Assembly: GCA_000149265.1 (NCBI GenBank)
Contig: CH003444.1
Coordinates: 58,095-122,094 of the forward strand
Source of the DNA: Ciona savignyi
Taxonomy: Eukaryota; Chordata; Ascidiacea; Phlebobranchia; Cionidae
Direction: 5' to 3'
Length of the DNA stretch: 64,000 nt
The position numbers were made by a program, and so were the translations under genes. Positions 26,641 through 37,458 of this stretch are shown piece after piece (position 1 is the stretch's first letter; every line of letters starts with the position of its first letter). The notes below the pieces were generated by a model. The model was not told the origin of the DNA and made no database searches. It worked only from the letters and a program-made list of their open reading frames with translations.

Positions 26641-27981
26641 ATGGCCGAATAAATGGTAAGGTCAACCCATTCATATTGATTTCTTTCGTGAACTTGGTTG
26701 TGTAAAACTCAGCATGCTTTCACACTGGTTTAATTTTTTCTTCTTCCGTCTATTACTATCGCATACCGATGTTCCCCAATAAGGAGGGGTTTTGTGTGGC
26801 TTACCACTTATGCGTGTAGGCCTACTGGAAATACAAAAACATGAAAAACATGAAAAATTGTAGGCGTCGGAAAATAAACAAAAATGTGCACAAGTGGTAT
26901 GCTTGTTGTGAGCAATATATTCGAAGATTCTATTTTGCAAAACATTCATTTTGCATGAAAGTATTTTTTATGCATTTCTATTTGTCCATGTATTCGCAGA
27001 ACCATTGAATCTAAAAGTTGTGTTACAACTAATATATAGTGTGGTTAACAAAATCTCAAACGTACCTTCGACCGGGCGTAAATTGCTATGGCGCAAGTTG
27101 TATTTCCGAGTTTCGCTTTAAAAAATGTTCGAACACTTTTGCACTATAGATGCGCTTTCAATATGTTGAAACGCATTGCGGATATTACGTGTCCTAGTTT
27201 TTTGACTTCTCTTTAAAGGCCCGTATACAATATATTATAGTCGCCAGTAGGTGTTGTGCGCTCGACCAAATTTGTAAATATGCCTTTAGATTCCGTCTAG
27301 GTTATAACCGTCTGGATTGGAATAATTGGTGAAACAAATGTTATAGTCAAGCGGTTGTAGGCCTATGTGCACGCATGAGAAATCTCATTGCGTAATTACG
27401 TATTTGCGCTTTAATATTCGCAATTATAGTCGTAACTAAATAGTCAGGTCATGCATAGATTCAACAAGACATTACGTATCGGTGACCTAATTAACTGTTC
27501 TGTAGAGCTGTATCTCGCAAATACCAATAAATAATCGGATTTTTAACTTGGAAATTTTAATTGTGCATAACTCGTAAATCCTGAAGTTTAAACAATTTTA
27601 ACTTTCTTTTTTGAGTTGATAGCTATCTTAAGATTTATATTAAAGAAATTTTAATTTACTCTTATTGTCAACGTGAACTGAGCGCGTTCGCACGGGTCAT
27701 CAAATTCTAAAAGATACACGAGTCTGCTCCTTTCGACCAGCACGTTGAACCAGGTCCAAATAATTCTTACATTTGCGCTTAGCAAAGATTGCTTAATATT
27801 TTTTTGTCTACGCAATAAAAAATAAGTAGCCTATTAAAGAATCTGGTACTAATTAGGAAATGTAACCGTTTTTGAATCGCATTGCCATACAACCTAGATT
27901 TTTTCACGCTGTGACCCGCGGAACGGATTTTCTCCTAACCCTCGCACACGCTGTTCTTTCGATCTACCGGCGCGCGTGAAT

Positions 27982-28560
27982 NNNNNNNNNNNNNNNNNNN
28001 NNNNNNNNNNNNNNNNNNNNNNNNNNNNNNNNNNNNNNNNNNNNNNNNNNNNNNNNNNNNNNNNNNNNNNNNNNNNNNNNNNNNNNNNNNNNNNNNNNNN
28101 NNNNNNNNNNNNNNNNNNNNNNNNNNNNNNNNNNNNNNNNNNNNNNNNNNNNNNNNNNNNNNNNNNNNNNNNNNNNNNNNNNNNNNNNNNNNNNNNNNNN
28201 NNNNNNNNNNNNNNNNNNNNNNNNNNNNNNNNNNNNNNNNNNNNNNNNNNNNNNNNNNNNNNNNNNNNNNNNNNNNNNNNNNNNNNNNNNNNNNNNNNNN
28301 NNNNNNNNNNNNNNNNNNNNNNNNNNNNNNNNNNNNNNNNNNNNNNNNNNNNNNNNNNNNNNNNNNNNNNNNNNNNNNNNNNNNNNNNNNNNNNNNNNNN
28401 NNNNNNNNNNNNNNNNNNNNNNNNNNNNNNNNNNNNNNNNNNNNNNNNNNNNNNNNNNNNNNNNNNNNNNNNNNNNNNNNNNNNNNNNNNNNNNNNNNNN
28501 NNNNNNNNNNNNNNNNNNNNNNNNNNNNNNNNNNNNNNNNNNNNNNNNNNNNNNNNNNNN
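27982..28560. other. Assembly gap (579 N)
   Basis: Run of N upstream of AMD1. It may hide the promoter and distal 5' UTR. Confidence 0.99.
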
Positions 28561-28798
28561 CGCTTGGCTTTAGTGTTGATGTAGCTAGGCTGCGAGTAAG
28601 CGTGTCGTTACATATCCAGCTAAACCTGGTACTGTATATGATTAGTGCTTCTTCTCCATCTGCAAACTTTATTTCGCTGTATGTAATGGGATTTGACGTT
28701 AGCTGACACGCTTTAACGAAGATAAGAACTCTAGTGGACTAATTACGACGGAAAGAATTAAGAAATATTTGCAAAAAAAGAAAAATACAAAATCAAGA
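28561..28798 (+). promoter_or_regulatory. AMD1 5' leader region with several upstream ATGs
   Basis: Four upstream ATGs precede the main start: ATG-TAG (28579), an ATG opening a 22-codon frame (28638), ATG-TAA (28681), and the six-codon uORF (28686). None occurs between 28707 and the main ATG. The transcription start cannot be placed, so which of these are in the mRNA is unknown. Confidence 0.6.
28686..28706 (+). promoter_or_regulatory. Six-codon uORF MGFDVS-stop, MAGDIS-like
   Basis: Upstream ORF with purine at -3 and G at +4, 92 bp before the AMD1 start codon. Mammalian AMD1 mRNA carries a six-codon uORF, MAGDIS, whose nascent peptide stalls the ribosome in response to polyamines, with Asp4 and Ile5 critical. 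Here length, Met1, Asp4, a beta-branched residue at 5 (Val), Ser6 and the immediate stop all match. Function is inferred. Transcript evidence is missing, and an AG within the uORF could conceivably be a splice acceptor. Confidence 0.7.
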
Positions 28799-31700
28799 AT
28801 GTCAAAGGAAAATGGGCTCGTGGCTGAGAACTTTTTTTTTGAAGGTGTGGAAAAATTGATGGAGATCTGGTTCTCATGCTCTTCTCCAGAAGGACCAAAG
28901 AAACCAGCAAATCTTATTGAAAGGTAAATAAAAGTTTAATTCCTTAAAGCCAGTGATAGGATTCAAGAGGTTCGCATGGGTGTTCTTGGAAAGTCGGGAT
29001 ATACACCGATCCGATTCTTGTACAGACAATACCTTTTGGGAAATCTGTTGTTTGTAAGTATGATACACAAGAGAACCTGTTCTTAAAATTTTGAATCCCA
29101 TCACTGCTTAACGGCCCATGTTTATACAAAGACTTAAGCGAGATATGCTTACGCTAACTTTGCAAGGTACATAAAAGAAAAATTAAGTGATTGTTCAGAT
29201 TACTATTGGCTTATGTAGGCCTATCAGTTTACCAAGGAGTTGATGAATGATATATATTAATACAGATGTCATTGTAGTTTGTGTTGTGTAAATCACCTAA
29301 TTGGTTTCTGTCAGTGACCATTCATGTTAAACTATTTAACGGCTAACATAAGTCAGCACAACTATAATTATATATACAAAATATATTTGTAAGCAAATTG
29401 TACAGGTTAAGCAGTAGGGCAACACTAAAAGGAGGGAAAGTGGGAAGGAGGGAAACTTCACACTAAAACTATAGGAAGTAATTTAAACCCTGCCCTAAAT
29501 AGTAACCTCAACCCCAGAACAAACCCCAACTCCAACCTCATGTTTAAAACTAAATGTTATTATCTTTATTATATTGTGCAGTTATCCTCCTTCCCGCTTT
29601 TCCTCCTTTTAGTTTTTCCCAAGCAGTAGACCTCGTGTATCGCTGGAGATAACTAATTCTTCTTTTAAACAAAATTAGTTTTAAGTTATATAATTGAAGA
29701 ACTCAAAAAAGTTAATAAAGGGCTTAATAAAATTAAAGAACCAGTTTATCTTCTCAAAATCAGCATGTACATATGGTCATATTTGTAAGGTTTCTGAACT
29801 ACCATAAATTAAACTTCTTCCAACAATTAACTTAGTTGTACCTAATCAATAACAGTTTGAATCAATGATTTCATTCGATGATTTCCATTCTGGTGTGTAA
29901 TTGATTGTAATTTTGATTTACAAATACCAGGTCAAAATGGGAAAATATTTTAACTCATGTGCGTTGCAAGATCCTGGATGAACTCAAATATGATGGCCAG
30001 ACTGCCTATGTGTTAAGGTGGGTGGTGCTGTTAAAGTGTTTTAACGTAAAAAACATATAGAAATTTCCACAGCTTGGTATGCATTTTTTCTAGACTGCCT
30101 TTGTATCTTCCAGTACTAAAAAAAGAGTACCGGTAACCGTTGACTTTAAGTGTTTAACATAGAATAGGATATGTTTTATGCCGGTGAGTGGGATAATGCA
30201 AGGGACGTTATCATATGGGCAACCGTCATTATCTCACACCCACTCTGGAGATGTTGCGGAAAGTTGTGTATTGAGACACACATTTCAATTTTGGTATAAC
30301 CCATTAATTTACTGGGTTCAGTCAATATAAGTGCCTTTCCCAAGGCCCTAATTGACTATTCAGTGACCAGTTTTAAACTTTGGCTTAAACCTTTTTGCTA
30401 AAAGGCAGTGCATGGACCCACAAAGCTATTAAGTTCGATTAACATACCGGTTCTGTGCACAGTGAGTCCAGTTTATTTGTGTCTGGAGAGAGGATTATAC
30501 TGAAAACGTGTGGCACCACCCTTTGTTTACAAGCACTACCATACATCATTTCTTTGGTGAAGGAGGAATGTGGTTTTGATACAGTAGCAGTAAGTTAATA
30601 TTATTCTGACTTATCAATTATTAAACATGCAATGACTGTGAGAGATATGTGATAACCAGTAACCACTAACTTGCTCATTTCAATTACACTTTTAAATTTT
30701 ATTCTAGTAATTTTTAATGGTTGTACATAAAGTCAAACAAGTAATTTTTATAGATGCCTAAGCCTAATCCTGTCATATACATTTGTTGTTGTAGCTAGTC
30801 TAAAGCTTATTACTACCTGTCTAGAGGTATTGTTTTGGTCTTTTTATAACATGCTCTCACGATGGTGCATTTCAAAGTCATTGATGAATCGGTCAAGCAC
30901 AAACTATTACAATATCTTCATCATATATACAAAATTTAACTAAAAAGATTAATGACAAAGTAAAAATAGCCATAAGACCTGGCTTGTTTTATAATATCCT
31001 TGTTCACATTGGATAAACTCTATATAATATATCAGTAATATTGACTTATAAATTTCTTTGCAGGATTTTTTTTACTCCAGAAAGAACTTTAAGAAGCCGG
31101 ATGATCAACCGCACCCGTACAAAACATTTACAGATGAAACTGTTTACCTTGACACAATACTGTCTGGTAATATATTAAAATGTGTTTTTGTCCTGTTTTG
31201 GTACCGTAATGGGCACAAGTGCAACCTATGAAACAATATTCCGGCTCACTTTCTTTTGTCAGTTGTGTTCTTGGAAAAGGCACTTAACAGCCTGAACCAG
31301 TGGAATGATGGGTTCTACCAAATTAAATAAACATGTTTATCATACACAAAACACTGTAATAGTTCTGGTAACCTGATGGTGGACGCGAGCTAGAGGAATA
31401 CCCTTGGGTTACTGCCCCTTGTGTGTTTCCATTCACGGGATAAATATGAATATTCTATATTAAACGAAGTGTGAAGTTATACAGATAAAAGGAAAGATAT
31501 TGGTTACATGTTTTCTCTCAGGTTACTGTATCTTTTACAGTTTGTTTATTATGATTTAAATTCGCTTTGATTAGGTCAATCTTTGTGCAGTTCGTAGTCA
31601 CAAACAATACTAATCAAAACATAAACATGTCTGAATTGTCATGCTCTTATCTTGTTTCTCTCTAAAAAGAAAATACTTGATTCCAGTACCACACTAAAAG

Positions 31701-33819
31701 TTAGAACCATTTATTACTTTTTCAAAATTATTTCAAAGATCTTCGACTAGTCCTAATTTCACAATCATTAAGAATTCGAAAACTGTTTAAAATGCTTTAA
31801 TGGGATTTTTATGTAACCTTCCAGAGAGTGCATCGTATTGCCTGGGACGTATGAACAGGGATTGCTGGTATCTCTACACTCTGAATCACCCTGAGAACAC
31901 CTCCCTGATTGGTGTCAAACAGGCAGACCAGACATTGGAAATATTAATGACCGCATTATGCGAGCAAACCATGGATAAATTCAAGCTCAAAGATGAGTCC
32001 GGCAAGGAGAGAGATGCGGAAGCATTTACAAAGGTGGCGTTTTCAGACATTATTCAGATATGGTGCCCTTGTGGTAGAGTTTTTAACAAAGTTGTAGAAG
32101 TCCTTTTGCATTTTAAAAGCTGGTGGGAAAGTTTAGAACATAGTTAATGTTAGAAAAAAAATGTGTTTGGAGAACGGGTATAAGTAGCAAGCAATTAACT
32201 TGATTTAAGTGCCAACACAATTTTTATATCCACTTCAGTGTTTAGGTAACTGTACATGTAAAACTACATAGAATTGTTTTCAGGTACACATGATTTGATT
32301 TGTAGTTTGTACAATATCCTCTGCCACCAAGGATCTGTGGTCGAAAATTATCTTCATTCTAATAAGACCTAATAAATTATATTTCTAGGAGATTGGAATA
32401 TCAGATATTCTGCCGAATTCCAAAATAAATTCTGTATTATTCGACCCCTGTGGTTATTCAATGAATGGATTACTTGATAAGGTAAATTTATTTCTTTAGA
32501 GATCGCTTAAAAACTTATGATAGAATGTTCTTTTTTTCAGTGAATTGAAAATCGTAAAAGAGTTATCACATAGACAATCATTTGATTATCTATTTTAACT
32601 TTTATATTAGGTGATATAACTTTTTATGCAGTGAATACATTATTGAGCGTTATCACATGGGTAACCTCCATATCACCCTTACCCCCATTGTAACGTTTTC
32701 TAAAACTTAACAATGGCAGTAGTGGACGTTATCTTATACATTATTGACTGAATTGAAAGGTACAAAACCAAGATGTTCATATTTTCTGCCTGTTGTTTTT
32801 GACAATTATCCTGGTAAAACATGCATGATCTACAATTTGACCCAGGGCCAGTATTGGACGATTCACATAACACCTGAATCGGAATTCTCCTATGTCAGCT
32901 TCGAGACCAACGTTTCTATGAAGAGCTACAATGATCTCATCTGCAAAGTTCTTTCTTTGTTCAAACCAAGAACGGTCTCCATGACTTTATTCGCAAACCA
33001 TGTAAGTTGGCGTGAAAATTAAAAAAAAAATTCGAGTTAGGTTTAGTTTATTTATTTTAACCCTGGATGGAATAGCATCAATAGAAACTAATAACAACAA
33101 ATACACCGCAAAAGATGTCAAAACGATCAGTCGTTAAAACACTTCATTAATAAAAGAACATAATTAATACTAATTTTGTATTCAGTTCACTTTTTTTCTG
33201 TTTATTTCAAACATTTATATTAACATAGACTGTGGGGCTATACAAAACAATTAGAAGACATAGTAATAATCCATTGTACCCAGTGTTACAAATAAACCTA
33301 ACATAGAATAAAATTGACCCGACATGAGTGTCAGAAACGGAATAGTCAATTTATTCGTCGATAGTCGTTTTGAACTTGATTAATTATTAATTATCAGATT
33401 AAAGTCCACCGTCCGGTGACTGAAGCTATTGCAGTGTGGTGGTCTTTGCAGGCCGCCGAGCCTCGTACCGATGGAAAACTATACAAACGGAATTAAATAT
33501 ATTGGCCAAGGTTTAACTGCGTAGAAATTGGTTAGCGTAATAATCGAACCTAGCTATTGTGTGACCATAACCTCCATCCGCTATTCCACTTTGACGAACA
33601 TAAAAACTCTAGTTTTCCTAGTTGGGTTAATATTCGAAAATCCTTTTTTCTAAACGTTGTGTTCTTTAGTACTCCGATGTTGAGACAAAAAGCTGGGATC
33701 GCTTCTCAGACACCAAACTCCCAAGCTACCGTCGTACGGATAGGCAGGTGGCCCAACTGCAAGATTACAGCTTATGGTATTCTCAGTTCAAGAAGGAAGT
33801 CAACAACAACTGCGTTTAA
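28799..33819 (+). CDS. AMD1: S-adenosylmethionine decarboxylase proenzyme
   Basis: Makes decarboxylated AdoMet, the aminopropyl donor for spermidine and spermine; cytosolic, pyruvoyl-dependent. Exons 28799-28923, 29931-30017, 30463-30589, 31064-31166, 31825-32033, 32389-32481, 32846-33001 and 33670-33819 sum to 1050 nt (349 aa plus TAA), close to the usual 330-340 aa. Self-processing site SES is between Glu72 and Ser73 (human 67/68), which becomes the pyruvoyl group. Cys87 (TCGTT), the Ser in PCGYSMNG and the His in YWTIHITPE match the catalytic residues, and [13 protein letters not shown] matches the N-terminal core. The start is the first ATG that opens the conserved frame; four or five residues precede the human N-terminus. 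The C-terminus is divergent and ends NNNCV. All exon phases agree. Confidence 0.97.
29409..29628. mobile_element. GGG...CCC short DNA transposon with 8-bp target duplication
   Basis: Element 29417-29620 (204 bp) begins GGGCAACACTAAAAGGAGGG and ends with the inverted CCTCCTTTTAGTTTTTCCC, with ends matching over about 40 bp. The direct repeats AAGCAGTA at 29409-29416 and 29621-29628 flank it exactly. It has no coding capacity. It lies in AMD1 intron 1. Confidence 0.85.
30162..30412 (-). repeat. SINE family A, reverse, diverged
   Basis: Reversed tail AGAATAGGATATG, GTGAGTGGGATAA, a TGGTATAACCCATTAATTTA block and GTGCCTTTCCCAAGG, up to the degenerate tRNA-like head. It ends about 50 bp before AMD1 exon 3. 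Confidence 0.75.
31261..31460 (+). repeat. SINE family A, forward, head missing
   Basis: Starts in the GTTGTGTTCTTGG block, then GATGGGTTCTACCAAATTAA, CACTGTAATAGTTCTGGTAAC, and ends CATTCACGGGATAAATATG plus AATATTCTAT. It lies in an AMD1 intron. Confidence 0.8.
32605..32700 (-). repeat. SINE family A fragment
   Basis: The GTTATCACATGGGTAACC block matches the equivalent part of the reversed copy at 59771; the rest is eroded. Confidence 0.4.
33044..33170 (-). repeat. Possible LINE 3' end fragment
   Basis: Shares the GATCAGTCGTTAAAACAC block and a TTTATTTATTTT terminus with 19245-19380. Lies in the last AMD1 intron. Family unidentified. Confidence 0.4.
33396..33443 (-). repeat. SINE family A fragment
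   Basis: Short reverse match CACCGTCCGGTGACTGAAGC followed by TATTGCAGTGTG. Confidence 0.5.
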
Positions 33820-34092
33820 CTGACCGGTACTTCGGACGTGGCAAGACATTGGATAAGCGCGCCATCGTTGTATTTATGTAGCTTTTTTTCATCACCTCAT
33901 TTTCTCTGCCCTCAAATGGTAGTTTTAAAACACGCGCCATCACGACATATGATAAAAAACACGATGGTCGCTCACTCTCACCATATTTTAATCAAGTCCC
34001 AATATTTATTTACTGCAACTTCTTATTACCGCTTTTTATCATTAACTGTTATTTTATTTCCCATTCGTCTTCTTCATGTACCTTCGATCTGA
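33820..34092 (+). other. In-frame open extension after the AMD1 stop codon (90 codons)
   Basis: Directly after the AMD1 TAA (context GTT TAA CTG ACC) the same frame stays open for 90 codons to a TGA at 34090-34092. Vertebrate AMD1 is reported to allow rare stop-codon readthrough into a conserved extension that stalls ribosomes. I see no recognisable domain here and the TAA-CTG context is not a classical strong readthrough signal, so this may be chance. Confidence 0.3.
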
Positions 34093-34344
34093 TGATCATA
34101 AGAGTAATGAAGCAACGCGCCATACACATTCGACCTTCGTGGTACAGCTGGATTTCTCTTACATATATAATGTTATTTCCGCCCATACCGGGGACAACGA
34201 TCAGTCTATATTCAATACTCGAAAATATGCGCCTCATAATAAGCCATTAATGTTGTTTATGTAAACTCATTCTAGTGCCTGCGTTCCACTTGTATAAAGC
34301 ATATGTGCTTGCTGATTTTATCCATTTTCTGTTGATTGCAATTA

Positions 34345-34350
34345 AATAAA
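34345..34350 (+). terminator. Candidate polyadenylation signal of AMD1
   Basis: First AATAAA after the AMD1 stop codon that I noticed, about 525 bp downstream; it would place the open extension inside the 3' UTR. Confidence 0.45.
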
Positions 34351-34571
34351 AACTACGCCCGGTATTTGCGCCAGTAAATAATGGAGGTGTATTCAGAGAA
34401 TGCTACATGCCGGTTGTGGTATCTACTCTTTTACCCAAAGTTTAAACTTTACTTTTTGGCGTTGTCTAAAATGCCAAGCGCATATTATACTGAAGGTTAT
34501 TATATATTAAAAGAAATGTCCATATCAAACATTTATGAATTTATTCAACACTAGAAATGTTATGATTTTTT

Positions 34572-34650
34572 TACGGGCTAGGTTTCGAACCTATGATAGC
34601 ATATTAAAATTGGTATGTATTGGTCGTGTTAACCATTTGACCACACGACT
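34572..34650 (-). repeat. tRNA-like repeat, family B, reverse
   Basis: On the minus strand: GTCGTGTGGTCAAATGGTTA (fits an A box) and GGTTCGAAACC (fits a B box) about 55 bp later. The head matches 25581. I do not call it a tRNA because the cloverleaf arms do not pair well. Confidence 0.5.
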
Positions 34651-37208
34651 CTACATAAATATTGCTATATGGTTAACTAGTTATTTCCCAAAGGTGCCAG
34701 CGCGCCCTGGCGTGTTATTTAAATAACTCAAAGTGCGACATTGGATTTTTTAACAATTTTTCCTATTCTACAGTTTATTTCTGCTCCACAATTTCAGTTA
34801 ACTGATAATAATTGTACACACTTGGGATGACTTTACAGTTTAGCTTCCATTTTGTTCTTTAACACCTGAGTGCGTTTAGTGTGATATATCACATCTAAGA
34901 AAAATTGCGGAGATTACCGGGGTGCCGCAAACTGTGTTTCTGTTTAGTTCGGTGCAACGAGCTTCAAAGGCTTGGGAACTATTGAGGTAAACGCTTTGAC
35001 AACCAACAGGCAATATCAACAAAAATCAATTCGGATGTTTTTACAAGAACCACGTTTCGTTTTCACACTGTTGGCGTGGTAAAGCGCGAACGTACGCGTA
35101 TAAGATCAGTTGAAGTCAGTACTGGTGAAATTCGCTCAAAGGAAAAACGCTGGGCGCAGGACTCTGTGTTATAACTTTACAAAAAAACATTGGCCTGGGT
35201 GTGTCGACCAAGTTGTAGATAAGTCAAGTGAATAAAATAATGCAATCAAACTACTATATCATCTTCCAGTTTAGTATTTTATGTGGATACCCATGCAATC
35301 AGTTCGTCCGTTTTACCGCACGGTACGCCATCAACGAGGCTTTCTTGAGAAATGTTGTTGCAGTGGCTAATGTCGAGCTTATCAGTGGAAATGTCACCTC
35401 GGGTGGTAAACTTCTTATATTCTTTTAAGCCTAAATGCATATCGCAGCAGTACATTTACTTCAGGGTGTATGGTGAAACAGTTGCGTTTATAATATTGAA
35501 TGTGTCTGGACAGTATCAATCCAAAGGGTGTCTTGATTTACTACAAATTTGCTACGTTTTCAGCGGGCGATGTCATCACAAGTTTATTAGATCGCGTTTG
35601 TATGAAGTCTACTAATCCATTTTTACGACTCTCGTAAAACTTTAGTTGTTTAGTATAGTAGGAGTGTTGGTTTTCGTATACGCTTGTGTAGTCTCACTTA
35701 GTTGTGTTGTGTTGGCTAAGACTTTCCCTTTTCACGAGAATAAAGCAATATTAAGGCAGTACGAATGGGTATGTGTAGGGGAGTAATTATAGACAATATT
35801 TTCACAGACCAAAATAGGAAATTTAATTAGCAATCAAAATCGAAGTTTTGAACATAAAATGCAGACATCAAAATTGGACGTTTCGCCCAATATCCGTTTG
35901 AAAGATCTAGTGGTCAACTTTGCAATCATTGTTTTCATGCTGATGTTACTCTACTTTGCAGTGAAGCTTTTCGATTAGCTCAAGAATTTCGACCGAAGAC
36001 AGACAATACTATGAACCAAATATAGGCAACCTGCTTATTTTGTGTCACATTATTTAAATGCACCTATATATAAAGCTATTTTAATCGACGTTTTAATTGA
36101 TTTCATTTTGGCCCGATCGAGTAGTAGCCTACACGGATGTTGTATAGCGTGTTTAAATCTAAGTCTTGTATACTGTGGTGCATATAGCTGTTTTAATAGC
36201 ATCTTTGTTGTAGGCGCAATAAATACAACCTAAAACCTTACATTATGCTAGTCGGTTACATGCAGTTAGGTTATCTATGCTAAAATTCGACACTTGTTCG
36301 GCCAATTTAGTCCACATGATTTAATTTTATTTCAGTTTTTGTTTTTTTAACCCGCTTTTATGGTTTCTTAAATAAAATAAAGAAAAAACAATTCAATGAA
36401 CAACGAGGGAATTCCCCATAAGCACTTGTATTGATTTATATTACTTTACGAACAATATTCGTGTGTTTGCTAAACACACTTTATTTTTTATTCTAATGCT
36501 GGTATAGCATATACTTTTGTTTACTTTCAACGTTCGTGAACATTTAATAAACTATTACGTGTATACTCAGGTGTATAATATAGCCATATACACTCCTTCG
36601 CGGAAATAAATTAGGTTGTGCTGTGCTGCCAGCAATGTATACAGACAGGTCGTGTAAAAATTTAGCGTATTTTAGAAATGTGTTTTTTAGTTTATATATC
36701 TGTTGTTACATATTACATAGTACATGTGAAATGCTAAAGTAAATTCCGCAGCAATTTTTTTAATGCGCAATAAGCACATAGTTTTGCAGAATTTACGAAT
36801 CTTCACTGTTATCCTGATAGTGGTGGTTGTAACGCGATAGACTTATATATACAAAAGGTATATTCCCTTAAAATGACCCAGTAAAACATGCAAAATAAAG
36901 CTTTCTTGTGTTAAAGAATAACGCGTTCCTGCAACGCTTTATTAACATATCCAGTAGCCATGATTTAAAGATTATACAGGCGTCTTAAAAACGGTTGCAT
37001 TGCGGAATGTTTATAGAAAGGGCGACTTTGGCACAGCGCAAAAAGGAAATCTATTCTGATAGCCCAGGTCGTGGTAACAAAACACCTAAGCCGACCACCA
37101 TTCAACAATGGCATGACGTGTGCACCGGATGTACAGTCGTTGTCATCGATTTCGCCGGCGCTGCGATTTTTCGCGCGTTGTTTTATTCGGAGGTAACTTT
37201 GAGCATAT

Positions 37209-37458
37209 AGGATAGGGTATTCTATTTTATTCTTGTGAATGGGAAAATGGGTGTTAACACACGGGTATTAGTCATATTGCCTCGCTCCCATCATCGGGTG
37301 ACCGGTACTATTGTAGTGTGTTGTGCATGATTGAGACGTTGCTTTTATTTGGTAGAACCCAATAATTTACTTAGTTCAAGTCAATGTTCGCTAAGTGCCT
37401 TGCCCAAAGAACGCAGTCGACTAGCTAGCGACCAGTTTTGAACCTTCAACCCTCCCAC
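37209..37458 (-). repeat. SINE family A, reverse, nearly complete
   Basis: Reversed tail GGATAGGGTATTCTATTT, GTGAATGGGAAAATGGG, the GTAGTGTGTTGTGCATGATT block, CTAGCTAGCGACCAGTTTTG and a partial head. Confidence 0.8.

Larger units (their letters stand above)
24491..27981. other. Intergenic region between ASCC3 and AMD1
   Basis: No gene recognised. It includes the ASCC3 3' UTR; the nearest AATAAA that I see is at 25190-25195, rather far from the stop. It also contains two tRNA-like repeats (25581, 26524) and a short (TA)n run near 26251-26268. Sequence before the gap (about 27900-27981) turns GC-richer with several CpG, possibly promoter-proximal DNA of AMD1. Confidence 0.6.

Noticed and set aside
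27976..28584. Long apparent open frame across the large gap
   Set aside because: Made of N only; no sequence evidence.
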